From Terriglobia bacterium (lineage in GTDB: Bacteria; Acidobacteriota; Terriglobia; Terriglobales; Acidobacteriaceae), in NCBI GenBank assembly GCA_020073665.1, contig JAIQEU010000006.1:248001-312000 (forward strand): 64,000 bases of DNA, in the 5' to 3' direction. How positions within the stretch are numbered: position 1 is the first letter of the stretch; each line of letters starts with the position of its first letter. Position numbers and translations under genes: made by a program. Below the pieces are notes generated by a model. It worked only from the letters and a program-made list of their open reading frames with translations, did not search any database and was not told the DNA's origin. Positions 46,292 through 54,431 of the stretch are shown here, one piece after another.

Positions 46292-47269
46292 GTGGCACGC
46301 CGCGACAAGTTCATCGACAACGCCCGAGGCAACTTCTTCATCGTGGAGAATGGGCTGATCGACCGCTACGCGGCGAAACTTACTCCGGTCGGCATCGCCG
46401 TTTATATCTGCCTTAAGCGGCACGCCAACACCAAGAACGGCGAGTCCTACGTCAGCGTGGAGAAGATCGGCGCCACCCTGGGCCTGGCTCGCCGCACCGC
46501 CTACCGCTATCTCTCCCTGCTCGATGAACTGCACCTGATCCGGGTGATCAAAACCAAAGAGCGAACCCTGTACTACGTCCTCGCGGTGCCTCGTGAAACG
46601 CCCGTACCCGAGGGCCCCACCTTGTTCGACGACGTACCTCCGGAGTCACTAACTGCGACACCTCCGGCGGAGCCTGGTGCTGTGCCGCTACAGATACTCA
46701 GTGCCGCTACAGGCACAGGTCGTGCCTCTGGAGGCACAAAGTGTGCCGCTACAGACACTCGCAATAAGGAAGAACAAGACTTATATCAAGACGATTTATC
46801 AAGACAAGAACCGAACCCCGAACTCGAACCTCCGGAGCCGGATGACCTTGAGGAAAAAAAGCGCGTCGCGGACTCGAAGGCAAAACGGCAGCGCATTGTC
46901 GAATTGATTACGGCCCTTTACCCGGTGGTGAACGAGGGCCGTGCGGTGTCCTGGAACGTCACCCGGGTGTTCCTGCTGTTGAAACAGGAAATCGAAAACC
47001 GTCCGGACTACACGGTGGACGTGTGGGACCTGTGCGTGCGCAACCGCTTGGAAAGTCTGGAATTCATTCCGCCGGCGCGAGACCCGGTGGAGTGGATTAC
47101 AAAGCTGTACCTGTTCGCAGGTGGGCCGCTCGACCGCTACGGTCGGCTTCCCGAGAGAGCGAGGACTAAAAACCATGCTGACGACGAGCACAAGCAGCGA
47201 CTCGACGACGAAGTCTACATTTCCCGCTTGCGGCGATCCGCACGAGCAGGTCATCGCAGCGCTGAATAA
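46292..47269 (+). CDS. Helix-turn-helix replication-initiator-like protein
   Basis: About 325 residues from the GTG at 46292, six bases after GGAG. The segment VARRDKFIDNARGNFFIVENG is followed by a winged HTH (LTPVGIAVYICLKRHANTKN, ESYVSVEKIGATLGLARRTA, YRYLSLLDELHLIRVIKTK) of the HTH_36 kind used in plasmid and phage replication proteins. A Pro/Thr-rich and acidic linker leads to a helical C-terminal part (RIVELITALYPVVNEGRAVS). The gene overlaps the next by 95 bases in another frame. No integrase is adjacent. It is probably a remnant of an element's replication or regulation module. Confidence 0.6.
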   Translation: MARRDKFIDNARGNFFIVENGLIDRYAAKLTPVGIAVYICLKRHANTKNGESYVSVEKIGATLGLARRTAYRYLSLLDELHLIRVIKTKERTLYYVLAVPRETPVPEGPTLFDDVPPESLTATPPAEPGAVPLQILSAATGTGRASGGTKCAATDTRNKEEQDLYQDDLSRQEPNPELEPPEPDDLEEKKRVADSKAKRQRIVELITALYPVVNEGRAVSWNVTRVFLLLKQEIENRPDYTVDVWDLCVRNRLESLEFIPPARDPVEWITKLYLFAGGPLDRYGRLPERARTKNHADDEHKQRLDDEVYISRLRRSARAGHRSAE

Positions 47270-48077
47270 TTTTTATTCCACGATGGGCAACAAGCCCGAA
47301 GTGCGGGGTTCGCTCGCCATCATGGCCGAGGTTTTGTGCAGCGAAGGGACGCCGGAGCAGATCCGCCTGGCCCTGGCCCGCTGCGCCAAAGAGTGCCGCT
47401 ATCCGGTTCGCATTCCCGACATCCTGCAGCGGATTCCCGGGCGCGAGGTGCCGCAAGCCGAGGCGCAAATGCGCCGGGCCTGGGATGACCTGATGGCCTT
47501 CGTGGCCAAGTACGTAAGCAACGACGTGCACGGCGCCTACGGTCCCGAACATGGCTGGTGGCCCAAGAGCTACCCGAAGCTATCCGTCCGGATAGTTGAT
47601 ACGGTACGGCGCACCGGGGGCTGGCGGGTTTACAAGCTGATGACGGCGGAAGACTTCCCGCACCAGCAGAAGCGGTTCTTTGAAGAGTTCCTCGCCTGGT
47701 CGTCAGTGCAGCAGACGCCGTCGATGGCATTGCCTGCGGCGGCAGCGCACCAACTGGGGCCTGGGGCGCTTACTCCAATCGAGTTCGGCAAACCCATACC
47801 GGCCATGGTGAACGATCAGCCGGGAAGGGTGGCTTTCTTCTCGAAAGAAGCCGCCGCAGCGTACGGGTTCAAGTTTGGGACTGGTCACCGGGAAGCCGCG
47901 CCGTCACCACAGTACGAGTCCCCGGTTGCTCAGGCAGGCAGCGGCAAAGCTGAGGGCAGCCGGCCAGTCCCGAAAACCGTTCCGGCGCCGTTGACCGACG
48001 CGCAGCGCCGGGACCGGAGGGCCATGCTTCGTCAGCAGGCGGCAGCAGCAGCCAAGAAATTCCCGCAACGCAGGTGA
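47175..48077 (+). CDS. Uncharacterised protein, possible phage/plasmid replication partner
   Basis: 300 residues from the ATG at 47175, preceded by a GAGGA motif. It starts within the upstream HTH gene and overlaps it by 95 bases in a different frame. The N-terminal half is helical (IAALNNFYSTMGNKPEVRGS, LALARCAKECRYPVRIPDIL), the centre has GGWRVYKLMTAEDFPHQQKR, a pattern resembling phage replication-partner proteins, and the C-terminus is low-complexity with many Pro and basic residues (QRRDRRAMLRQQAAAAAKKF). A replication role is inferred from its coupling to the HTH gene. No catalytic motif is visible. Confidence 0.5.
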   Translation: MLTTSTSSDSTTKSTFPACGDPHEQVIAALNNFYSTMGNKPEVRGSLAIMAEVLCSEGTPEQIRLALARCAKECRYPVRIPDILQRIPGREVPQAEAQMRRAWDDLMAFVAKYVSNDVHGAYGPEHGWWPKSYPKLSVRIVDTVRRTGGWRVYKLMTAEDFPHQQKRFFEEFLAWSSVQQTPSMALPAAAAHQLGPGALTPIEFGKPIPAMVNDQPGRVAFFSKEAAAAYGFKFGTGHREAAPSPQYESPVAQAGSGKAEGSRPVPKTVPAPLTDAQRRDRRAMLRQQAAAAAKKFPQRR

Positions 48078-48180
48078 CCATGTCCATCTAATGGACACGG
48101 GCCGACTGCTTGGCCGATTGCTTACTAGTGTTCTGCCCTACACTGGACTCAAGCCCAACGGGGCATGAAAGGACGAAGCG

Positions 48181-48375
48181 ATGAAAGCATCGAAAGGGCA
48201 CGTTGACCGAGGCGAAGTCGTGACTGACAACCCGAAAAAGCTGGCGGCGCTGGCGAAGAAAATCGATCAGGAAATCTGCCACGAAGTGCAGAACGTCCAT
48301 GCGGCACAGAGTGCAAACGGTCCCACGAGCCGCCTGATGTTCTTTGGGCGGCGTTTGTTTTTCGGTAATACCTGA
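48181..48375 (+). CDS. Small hypothetical protein
   Basis: A 64-residue frame starting at ATG 48181, nine bases after AAAGGA. The sequence has a helical, charged N-terminus (KKLAALAKKIDQEICHEVQN) and a basic/aromatic tail (RLMFFGRRLFFG). No family recognised. It is placed between the replication-like genes and a recombinase remnant on the same strand, and could be an accessory island gene or a remnant. Its ribosome-binding site and orientation are the only support. Confidence 0.4.
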   Translation: MKASKGHVDRGEVVTDNPKKLAALAKKIDQEICHEVQNVHAAQSANGPTSRLMFFGRRLFFGNT

Positions 48376-48402
48376 TGCCCATCTCAATTCGGAGCCGTGG
48401 GC

Positions 48403-48654
48403 ATGACACCTTCCAAGCATTCCAGCAGCAAGCCTCCGATCCATGCGGCCCTCTACGCAAGGATCAGCACGCTTAACCACGGCCAAGACCCTGAGGTTCG
48501 GCTTGGTGAAGTACGCGAGTTCTGCCAACGGCGAGGCTTCACGATTGCCCACGAGTACGTCGTTCCGAGCACTAGACATCGAGTTCATTTCGGGCACGGC
48601 TCAGAGGGCGCTGGCTCCAGCCTGCCCAAAACCCTACTGCAACCCGCACCCTAA
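48403..48654 (+). pseudogene. Serine recombinase (resolvase) N-terminal remnant
   Basis: From ATG 48403 the frame reads MTPSKHSSSKPPIHAALYAR then STLNHGQDPEVRLGEVREFC and RRGFTIAHEYV, which matches the N-terminal catalytic domain of resolvase/invertase-type serine recombinases (ALYARIST with the Ser, QDPEVRL, HEYV). After HEYV the similarity stops and unrelated residues run to a stop at 48654. A full recombinase would be at least three times longer. It is a broken remnant of an element's integration or resolution system. Confidence 0.7.
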
Positions 48655-48742
48655 GTGCTTGATTCCCGTGCCTCGACAATTCGAATTCTGACTGCCCGAA
48701 ACCAACTGGTTTTGGGCAGGTGGACCCATTCTGAGGCATCCG

Positions 48743-48794
48743 GCGATTACACTCACAACCCGGTCAATGAGTGTAATCGCGATGTTACGCCAAC
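48743..48794. repeat. Palindromic repeat, copy A
   Basis: The arms GCGATTACACTCA (48743-48755) and TGAGTGTAATCGC (48768-48780) are exact reverse complements around a 12-base loop CAACCCGGTCAA, then GATGTTACGCCAAC. The right arm and the sequence following it match copy B (51937), up to an ATCTAT block and a CGGGACT motif. The loop is a shortened reverse complement of the loop in B. It sits in the gap between the recombinase remnant (ends 48654) and the frameshifted gene (starts 49041). The rest of that gap holds no gene. Confidence 0.75.
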
Positions 48795-49040
48795 AATCTA
48801 TGTGGAACGTGTACCAGACCCTATTTGCGGGACTCTACCTGTTCTAATTCGGGAATCAACACTCTGCTTGCCACTCACTTTGCTCCATGGCTACAGTTGA
48901 AAAGGAGGACAATTAACGGGTAAATACTTGCCTATGGAGGCGGGCTATGGACGCTCCCGCGTCTGTTCGTGTCGCCTTGCGATTCTCACCAGGGTGCCCT
49001 CTGGGCCTTAGGTTCCTCACGTCGAGAAGAGGGTAACGTC

Positions 49041-49905
49041 ATGCACCTGTACTGGAGACAAATCTTGGCAACGAGCACGCTAGCAGTTTTGGCGACAGGT
49101 CTGGCGTTAGGGGGCGACGATCTGAAACCGGAACAAGTGCTTGCCCGCCACCTCGACTCAATCGGCACGCGGGAAGCGCGAGAACAAGTAAAGTCGCGCA
49201 TGGTTGAGGGTGCGACGATCTATCGGTTCCTGTCTGGGGCGGACAGCTTTGGGGGCTCGCGGGGAATTGACTGCAAGTCAGAGTTCGCCTCCGAAGGACA
49301 GAAATCGCGTATCTTGCTCGTGATCAAGGCCGACAGGTATCGGGGTGAGCACTTCATGTGGAACGGCAATACGGTCAGTGTCGTAGCCACCTATCGTTCC
49401 GCGTTTGGGGAATTTCTGCTGAGCATGGATGCACCCCTGCGTGAAGGCTTGCTCGGTGGTGTGCTGAACACGGCGTGGCCGTTGCTCGACCTGGATGGGC
49501 CGTAAGGCGAGGCTCGGTTCCGCTGGACTGAAGACCATCGATGGTCGCAAGCTTATTGCGTTGCGCTACAAGCCGAAAAAGGGCGCCGACCTGAGCATCG
49601 TGCTCTATTTTGATCCGCAAACATTTCACCACGTAATGACCGTGTATTCGGTCATCATGGCTTCCGGCCTCGCCGTTGGTGAAAATTCTGAAGTGCGGAG
49701 CGCGCGCATGGATCCATCGCGCTATCGGATCGAAGAGAGATTCAGCAACTTCAAAGCGATTGGTGGCTTGTCGCTCCCGTCACACTACGACCTACGGTTC
49801 ACAAGAGAACTCAGTGGCTACAGCAGCAGTGAGGAGTGGGAGGTGACCGTCACGCGGGTCATGAATAACCCCGATCTCGATCCCAAGAATTTTGAGATGC
49901 CCTGA
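49041..49905 (+). pseudogene. Frameshifted secreted protein of an acidobacterial family
   Basis: ATG 49041 after AGAGGG starts a signal peptide (ILATSTLAVLATGLALGG) and DDLKPEQVLARHLDSIGTRE, a recognisable family of exported acidobacterial proteins. Its first frame stops at 49503-49505 after the phrase PLREGLLGGVLNTAWPLLDL. The next frame from 49495 continues the same family (DGRKLIALRYKPKKGADLSI, YFDPQTFHHVMTVYSV) to 49905. Dropping one base in GGGCCG near 49498 restores GRKARL and one open reading frame of about 288 residues. The gene is inactive, or a sequencing error is present. A small GC hairpin lies after it at 49926-49938. Confidence 0.75.
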
Positions 49906-49996
49906 CAACTTTAAGTGCGGTAGTCCGGCTTCGCCGGTTTACAGTTGTAATCAGGCGACAGGGTAGTTCACTTGACCAAGGTTACGGGAGCGGCCT

Positions 49997-50821
49997 ATGA
50001 TTAAGCCGCATCCGAAGCCGCCCAATATCAAGCGGCTCCCAGTGAGCAAGCGTATGACGATTGCAGTAGGCATGTTTTGCAATAGTGGCGTTGTTTTCGG
50101 GGCTGACACGGAAGAGCAAATCGGGGACATGACCCGAAGAGTGCACAAAATTCCTACACTGTACCCCCCCTATCCAAGAGCGATGATTACTGGTTCTTGC
50201 TTGAACGGGCATCTGATGGACACGGCCGTGGAGCGGATTTTTGACGGATTAAAACAAGGCGGAGCGAAAGATGAGGGATCAATAATGGATCTCTTAGATC
50301 GAACGATGGTTGGGCTCTATCGTCGTGAGTTCAAGGCATACCCCGATCAAGGCAGTATCGCTATGCGATTGCTAGTGGCCGTAAAGCCTGATCACGAGAG
50401 CAAAGTTTACGCCTGGAGTATAGATTCCAGCGTAGTACGAAGAATGACATCGCCCCATGAAATCGTTGGGGTAGGTGAATTGGTCCAGTACATCGCAGAC
50501 CATCTGAATCAGGGTACGGAGTCATTAGCAAATGTGATTGTAGAAATGGTTCAGGTTTTATCGGCCGCTAAAGATCGGGTTCTAGGCGTCGGTGGAGATA
50601 GTTATGTGCATTGGATCTGCGATGACGGATCGATGGGGCAAAAAAATTTCAGTTTCTCGCCAGATACGGAGGAATTATACGAATATTTTCTGACGCATGG
50701 ACGCAGCTTGCTGATTGCAACTGGTACTGAGGAAATCACAGATGAACAGTTGGACAAACTCGGAGAAGAATTCGTGGCCGACTTAAAGTGGAAAAGGGCG
50801 CGGATGTTTGGCAAACGCTAA
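49997..50821 (+). CDS. Orphan proteasome-beta-like Ntn-hydrolase
   Basis: 274 residues from ATG 49997 after GGGAG. A 20-residue leader ends in KRM, followed by TIAVGMFCNSGVVFGADTEE, which matches a proteasome beta-subunit N-terminus: candidate nucleophile Thr21, Asp37 at the place of catalytic D17, and GSCLNGHLMDTAVERIF like the following helix. At the place of the catalytic lysine (K33) the sequence TRRVHKI has Arg48. The rest (VGGDSYVHWICDDG) is consistent with an Ntn fold. It is richer in A+T than its neighbours and converges on an IS1595-type transposase gene with overlapping stop codons. Neither a partner alpha-type subunit nor an unfoldase is present. Confidence 0.65.
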   Translation: MIKPHPKPPNIKRLPVSKRMTIAVGMFCNSGVVFGADTEEQIGDMTRRVHKIPTLYPPYPRAMITGSCLNGHLMDTAVERIFDGLKQGGAKDEGSIMDLLDRTMVGLYRREFKAYPDQGSIAMRLLVAVKPDHESKVYAWSIDSSVVRRMTSPHEIVGVGELVQYIADHLNQGTESLANVIVEMVQVLSAAKDRVLGVGGDSYVHWICDDGSMGQKNFSFSPDTEELYEYFLTHGRSLLIATGTEEITDEQLDKLGEEFVADLKWKRARMFGKR

Positions 50822-51732
50822 ATAGTTTTGGCGGCGGTTAAATCTTCAAACGTAAGGGGATCAGCGGTTACCATATGACGCAAGGTATCCAAGAACAAGG
50901 CTGGAGATTTCCGACGGTTGAACCGGAAAGTCATCTCGTCCAAGTATGCCGGGAGATGCTTCGCGCTGATTTTGTGCCAGCTACCAACGATTCCCCGCTT
51001 GAGCAAACTGAATGCCGATTCGATAGTGTTGGTATGGATGTCTCCATCGGCGTAAATGCCGGACTTGTGTTTGATTGTCTTGTGCTTCGCGGTCAATCCC
51101 GTTTTCTTCATAGCACTTGGATACGAAGTAAATTCATCAGTGACCATTACCTCAACGTCCTGACTGACGTTTTCTCCGATGTACTTCGCCAATGTGCCAG
51201 ACCTCGCATCGGCGGCATGGAAGAAGCGGAGATCGCCGCCACGTTGCCGGATGCCGATGACAACCTCTTTCGGAGTGCCGCGTCCGGGCTTGCTCCCGCG
51301 AGGGGGCCTGCCGCCTACATAGGTCTCATCCACTTCGACAGTACCGTCCATCATGGGCCGATCTACTTCTTTCATTGCGGCGCGGATGCGGTGACAGAGA
51401 TACCATGCAGTCTTGTAGGAACCTTTGTGCTGGCCCCAGATCGTCCGCTTGAGTTGGTGTGCGCTCATACCTTTCTTCGCTTCGCAGAGCAACAGAACGG
51501 CGATGAACCAAATGGGAAGCGGCAGATGAGAATCGTGAAACACCGTTCCACTGGTGACGGTGAACTGATATTGGCAACCAACACATTCATACCGGGAATA
51601 ATCTTTCAGGCGAGAGACGCGAGTGTCATGGCAGCGCGGACATTCGATACCAGCGGGCCAACGCAAGCGTTCAAGCAATTCACGGCAGCGAACATCAGTC
51701 GAATAGAGCGTATTCACATCAGGGAGATTCAT
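50818..51732 (-). CDS. IS1595-family (ISXO2-like) DDE transposase
   Basis: A 304-residue transposase. It begins with a zinc-ribbon (ECPRCHDTRVSRL and YECVGCQYQFTV) and carries the DDE triad: VEVDETYVGGRPPRG, VMVTDEFTSYPSAM, and NTIESAFSLLKRGIVGSWHK. This is the IS1595 type. It is full-length with intact catalytic residues. Its stop (50818-50820) overlaps the stop of the Ntn-hydrolase gene, and its ATG overlaps the start of a 47-codon gene on the other strand. I did not find convincing terminal inverted repeats near its 3' end, so the IS boundaries are unclear. Confidence 0.85.
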   Translation of the reverse strand: MNLPDVNTLYSTDVRCRELLERLRWPAGIECPRCHDTRVSRLKDYSRYECVGCQYQFTVTSGTVFHDSHLPLPIWFIAVLLLCEAKKGMSAHQLKRTIWGQHKGSYKTAWYLCHRIRAAMKEVDRPMMDGTVEVDETYVGGRPPRGSKPGRGTPKEVVIGIRQRGGDLRFFHAADARSGTLAKYIGENVSQDVEVMVTDEFTSYPSAMKKTGLTAKHKTIKHKSGIYADGDIHTNTIESAFSLLKRGIVGSWHKISAKHLPAYLDEMTFRFNRRKSPALFLDTLRHMVTADPLTFEDLTAAKTI

Positions 51733-51874
51733 GACAGAACCTCATAAACCGAAGTCGCCACTACAGCGGATACCGACACGGAAACTGCTGGCCGGGATAA
51801 AGAAAGACTTGCATCGGATGCTAGATTCCGGAGAGATTCGGAACCTAACCAAACGCAAGAAACAAAAGGAGTAA
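51731..51874 (+). CDS. 47-residue basic protein, divergent from the transposase
   Basis: A short open frame beginning at ATG 51731 (in CATG, shared with the transposase start on the other strand) and preceded by GGGAGA. It encodes a very basic peptide (MTEPHKPKSPLQRIPTRKLL, AGIKKDLHRMLDSGEIRNLT, then KRKKQKE). It ends at 51874. The overlap of two starts, each with a ribosome-binding-like sequence, suggests a real tiny partner gene of the IS. Too short for homology claims; chance remains possible. Confidence 0.4.
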   Translation: MTEPHKPKSPLQRIPTRKLLAGIKKDLHRMLDSGEIRNLTKRKKQKE

Positions 51875-51936
51875 AGGCAACCATGCATAGATATTACCTT
51901 AACCGTTACCCTTTGTCAAGTGAATAATCATGTTAG

Positions 51937-51997
51937 GCGATTACACTCATTGACCCCGGCCAGAGGGTTTTGAGTGTAATCGCGATGTTTCGCCAAC
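51937..51997. repeat. Palindromic repeat, copy B
   Basis: Arms GCGATTACACTCA (51937-51949) and TGAGTGTAATCGC (51971-51983) flank a 21-base loop TTGACCCCGGCCAGAGGG plus TTT, and the right arm continues GATGTTTCGCCAAC. Further sequence shared with copy A follows (ATCTATTT, CGGGACT). The repeat lies in the 350-base gap 51875-52224 between the tiny gene at 51731 and the small secreted gene at 52225. The rest of that gap has no supported gene. Confidence 0.8.
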
Positions 51998-52224
51998 CAT
52001 CTATTTCGGGACTACTCTCCTGCTCGTGCCAATCTGGGAGTCCCCTGAGTGCGGTCCCACTATTTTTCTGCGCTGCCCACATCGGGAGAAGAGGAAAATT
52101 CTGGCAGCGGAGATTTTCTTGCCTCTCCGAAGCGCAGTTCCCACCCGTTGGGACGCAACACCCTGAGGCGGAACGGTCGAAATGTCCTGAAGGGCATCCA
52201 TATGTAAGTTTCTTGGGTAGGTAC

Positions 52225-52533
52225 ATGAGGACAGCGCAGTTCGCCATCGTTTTCTTGCTGAGCCTGACCTTAGGGTGTTTTCTGGCTGTACCGATAGATA
52301 ACCTGCCGGAAACAGCATTCGATGAATCGGAGACACTGCCTTGCAGGAGCACTCCTGTGCTCCGAATCGCAGCGCCAGCACCTGCCCGGACGCCTCAGTC
52401 CAAGTTGAAATCGGGTTCCCCAATTCATTTAGGCGACCTGACCAGACGTTGCGAACGCCGCGGGCACGGGGCATGGTCATCGCACCCCATCTCCGTTTCG
52501 CTCACCATCCTCAATCACCTTTTTCGCTGTTAG
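52225..52533 (+). CDS. Small exported protein of an acidobacterial type
   Basis: About 102 residues from the ATG at 52225. A signal peptide (MRTAQFAIVFLLSLTLGCFL, with a possible lipobox LTLGC) is followed by VPIDNLPETAFDESETLPCR, a phrase I recall from short exported proteins in Acidobacteriota, then a basic, Pro-rich region and the end ILNHLFRC. The ORF extends upstream (from 51970) but that part resembles no protein. There is no clear ribosome-binding site, only a GTAGG-like stretch. Confidence 0.45.
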   Translation: MRTAQFAIVFLLSLTLGCFLAVPIDNLPETAFDESETLPCRSTPVLRIAAPAPARTPQSKLKSGSPIHLGDLTRRCERRGHGAWSSHPISVSLTILNHLFRC

Positions 52534-52674
52534 AAAACCCCAACCCAGAAATTGCGCCTCCCCAAAGGGAGCAGTTCCCACCACGGAACGCAGCACCCTG
52601 GGTGACGAGTTTCTGGTCTTCGCTCTGAATCAAGACAGCAACTTCGAGACGAGCACATTTACGGAGGTTGAACC

Positions 52675-54213
52675 ATGAACAACACACTGAAAACGACCCT
52701 GGGCGCGTCTTTGCTTTTGGCCCTCCTCCTTTTGTTGCCTGGTGTGGTCAATGCGCACACGCAGAAAGCAATCACGGTCCACGGAACCGATACCTATCCC
52801 CAAGACGTGACGGCCGTTCAGCTGGCATTGAATCAGTATGACGTCGTCACTCTGAGCGGAACTTTCAATTTTGGCCAAGCGGTTTTTGGCGTGGACTTGG
52901 ACACGGGCCAGATCACCGGCACCCCTGCGGGCATCGTCTTTATGACGCGGCCCAACGTTGTTCTCCAGGCCGACGCGAAGACAGGAGCCAGTATCGTTGG
53001 CGGGGGAGCGCCGTTCTCTTCCGAGTACTTCTACGTCTGGCCGGTCATCGGCATCACGGCACCGGACGTTACCCTACGCGGCTTGGGCATGTCCGGCTCG
53101 CCGGACACGGGAATCTTCTTCCTGGGCAATCCACAGACGGCAGCCGGCAAGAAGTTAACAATCGAAGCGAACGCCATTTCCGCCGACTTCACGGCGATTT
53201 ACCTGAGGTACACCGGCGGCCTGCGGGCCATCGTGAACCGCAACCAGCTCATTGCCCCGAATACTGCGGTGCTGTTTGCCACTCCTCTCGTAGTCGAATG
53301 GAGTGGTTACACGCTCGACGCGAATGGGGAACTGGTTCCCGGCAAGGGCTCCGTCGAGATTACAAAGAACGACATTTCAGCGCAAAACCAAAACGTCCCA
53401 AACGGCATTTTTGTCTGGGGCTGGCGGGTTGGAGCCTGGGCAGGGTCTCACCTTCCTGCGGATTGGGGAGACAACGGTCCGATTACGATCAGCGGAAACA
53501 CCCTCACCATGGACTGCATGGACATGGTCTGTTCGGCCATAGCGGTGGGCGGGAGTCTGCATGGCGTGAATCATGTCCAGGTTGTCAACAATACCATCAA
53601 GGGCGCCGCTGGTGCCGGTATAGACAAGTGGCCGTATGGGCACGACAACCTGATTGCGTGGAACAATCTCAAGGAATTAACCACAACCTACGAGCAGCTC
53701 GGGGTGATGGCGCGCAGGACGACAGTCGGTTACAACCTCCTGGGTCCCGTGATGTTTGCGCCGGCATTGTGGATGGTGTCGATTAACTGGCACCCCTCTC
53801 CTGACCTCTACGACACTCCGATGCCGTTGCCCACTGAGTACTGCCTCACCTTTGGGAACGACTATCGCCTCACCGGACTGCCGGGTTGGCCGATGGGAGG
53901 GGGCGCAATCATGCTCAACTCCGAAGCCGACGCGGGATGGTACACGGGCCAAGGCACCGAAGTTCGCTACAACTTCATCGCTGAAATCGGAAAATTCCCC
54001 AACGGCACTGGACCGAACGAACAGGTTTACCTCTGGCTCGGAGACGAGCCGCTGATGGTCCACGACAACTGGATCCTTGGCTTGTCACAAGCCAGTGGTG
54101 TTAGTGGCTACGGCGCACAGATCTCCGGCAAGCCATTACGACCGATGGGCGCCCAAGAAAGGTTGCAGCGCCTACAGGATCAGCTTGGGAAAGGGACACC
54201 TCGGCACCGGTAA
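52675..54213 (+). CDS. Secreted right-handed parallel beta-helix protein
   Basis: A 512-residue protein with signal peptide (TLKTTLGASLLLALLLLLPG) and a stack of beta-helix coils, with phrases such as ITISGNTLTMDCMDMVCSAI, VNHVQVVNNTIKGAAGAGID and GSVEITKNDISAQNQNVPNG. This is the parallel beta-helix fold of many carbohydrate-active and surface proteins. No pectate-lyase-type catalytic set could be identified by eye. It is the last gene of the island-like stretch and is followed by a hairpin terminator at 54315. The start at 52675 follows AGGTTGAACC. Confidence 0.75.
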   Translation: MNNTLKTTLGASLLLALLLLLPGVVNAHTQKAITVHGTDTYPQDVTAVQLALNQYDVVTLSGTFNFGQAVFGVDLDTGQITGTPAGIVFMTRPNVVLQADAKTGASIVGGGAPFSSEYFYVWPVIGITAPDVTLRGLGMSGSPDTGIFFLGNPQTAAGKKLTIEANAISADFTAIYLRYTGGLRAIVNRNQLIAPNTAVLFATPLVVEWSGYTLDANGELVPGKGSVEITKNDISAQNQNVPNGIFVWGWRVGAWAGSHLPADWGDNGPITISGNTLTMDCMDMVCSAIAVGGSLHGVNHVQVVNNTIKGAAGAGIDKWPYGHDNLIAWNNLKELTTTYEQLGVMARRTTVGYNLLGPVMFAPALWMVSINWHPSPDLYDTPMPLPTEYCLTFGNDYRLTGLPGWPMGGGAIMLNSEADAGWYTGQGTEVRYNFIAEIGKFPNGTGPNEQVYLWLGDEPLMVHDNWILGLSQASGVSGYGAQISGKPLRPMGAQERLQRLQDQLGKGTPRHR

Positions 54214-54314
54214 ACCGAATCGAGCCGCGATTCTGAAGGCTCTTGCTTGCGACCGGGCATGAACGACAGAGGTACGAAACTAGACTACAAAGAAGGACAA
54301 TGACCAAGAATCAT

Positions 54315-54335
54315 GCCGCCCGATGTCTGGGCGGC
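54315..54335 (+). terminator. Hairpin after the beta-helix gene
   Basis: GCCGCCC (54315-54321) and GGGCGGC (54329-54335) form a perfect 7-bp GC stem with a 7-base loop, followed by TTCTCTGTT. It could end the plus-strand beta-helix transcript. The T tract is weak. Confidence 0.5.
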
Positions 54336-54383
54336 TTCTCTGTTGCTCACAGACGGTGGTTGCACGGTAGTTGACGTAATCAG

Positions 54384-54431
54384 GCGATTACACTCATTGA
54401 CCCCGTCCGGGAGGGTTTTGGGTGTAATGGC
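54384..54431. repeat. Palindromic repeat, copy C
   Basis: Left arm GCGATTACACTCA (54384-54396) as in A and B. Right arm TGGGTGTAATGGC (54419-54431) has two changes (G for A, G for C), with loop TTGACCCCGTCCGGGAGG plus GTTT as in B. The preceding GTAATCAGGCGA (54376-54387) also occurs at 49947-49958. The copy is degenerate at one end. Confidence 0.75.

Noticed and set aside
46118-46300. Group I intron or other intron in the tRNA-Lys anticodon loop
   Set aside because: The break is in the right place for such an intron, but the downstream sequence shows no conserved intron elements that I can see and no 3' exon. A truncated gene fits better.
49947-49958. GTAATCAGGCGA shared with palindrome copy C, as a possible fourth repeat copy
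   Set aside because: Only 12 bases match and the arms are missing. It may be a remnant of the repeat, but it is too short to report as a copy.
48743-54431. Integron attC sites at the three palindromes
   Set aside because: attC sites begin with a (R)YYYAAC core and end with GTTRRRY. Here the arms start GTTAGGCG and end CGCCAAC, i.e. reversed, the spacing between copies (3.2 and 2.4 kb) is too long for one-gene cassettes, and there is no integrase.
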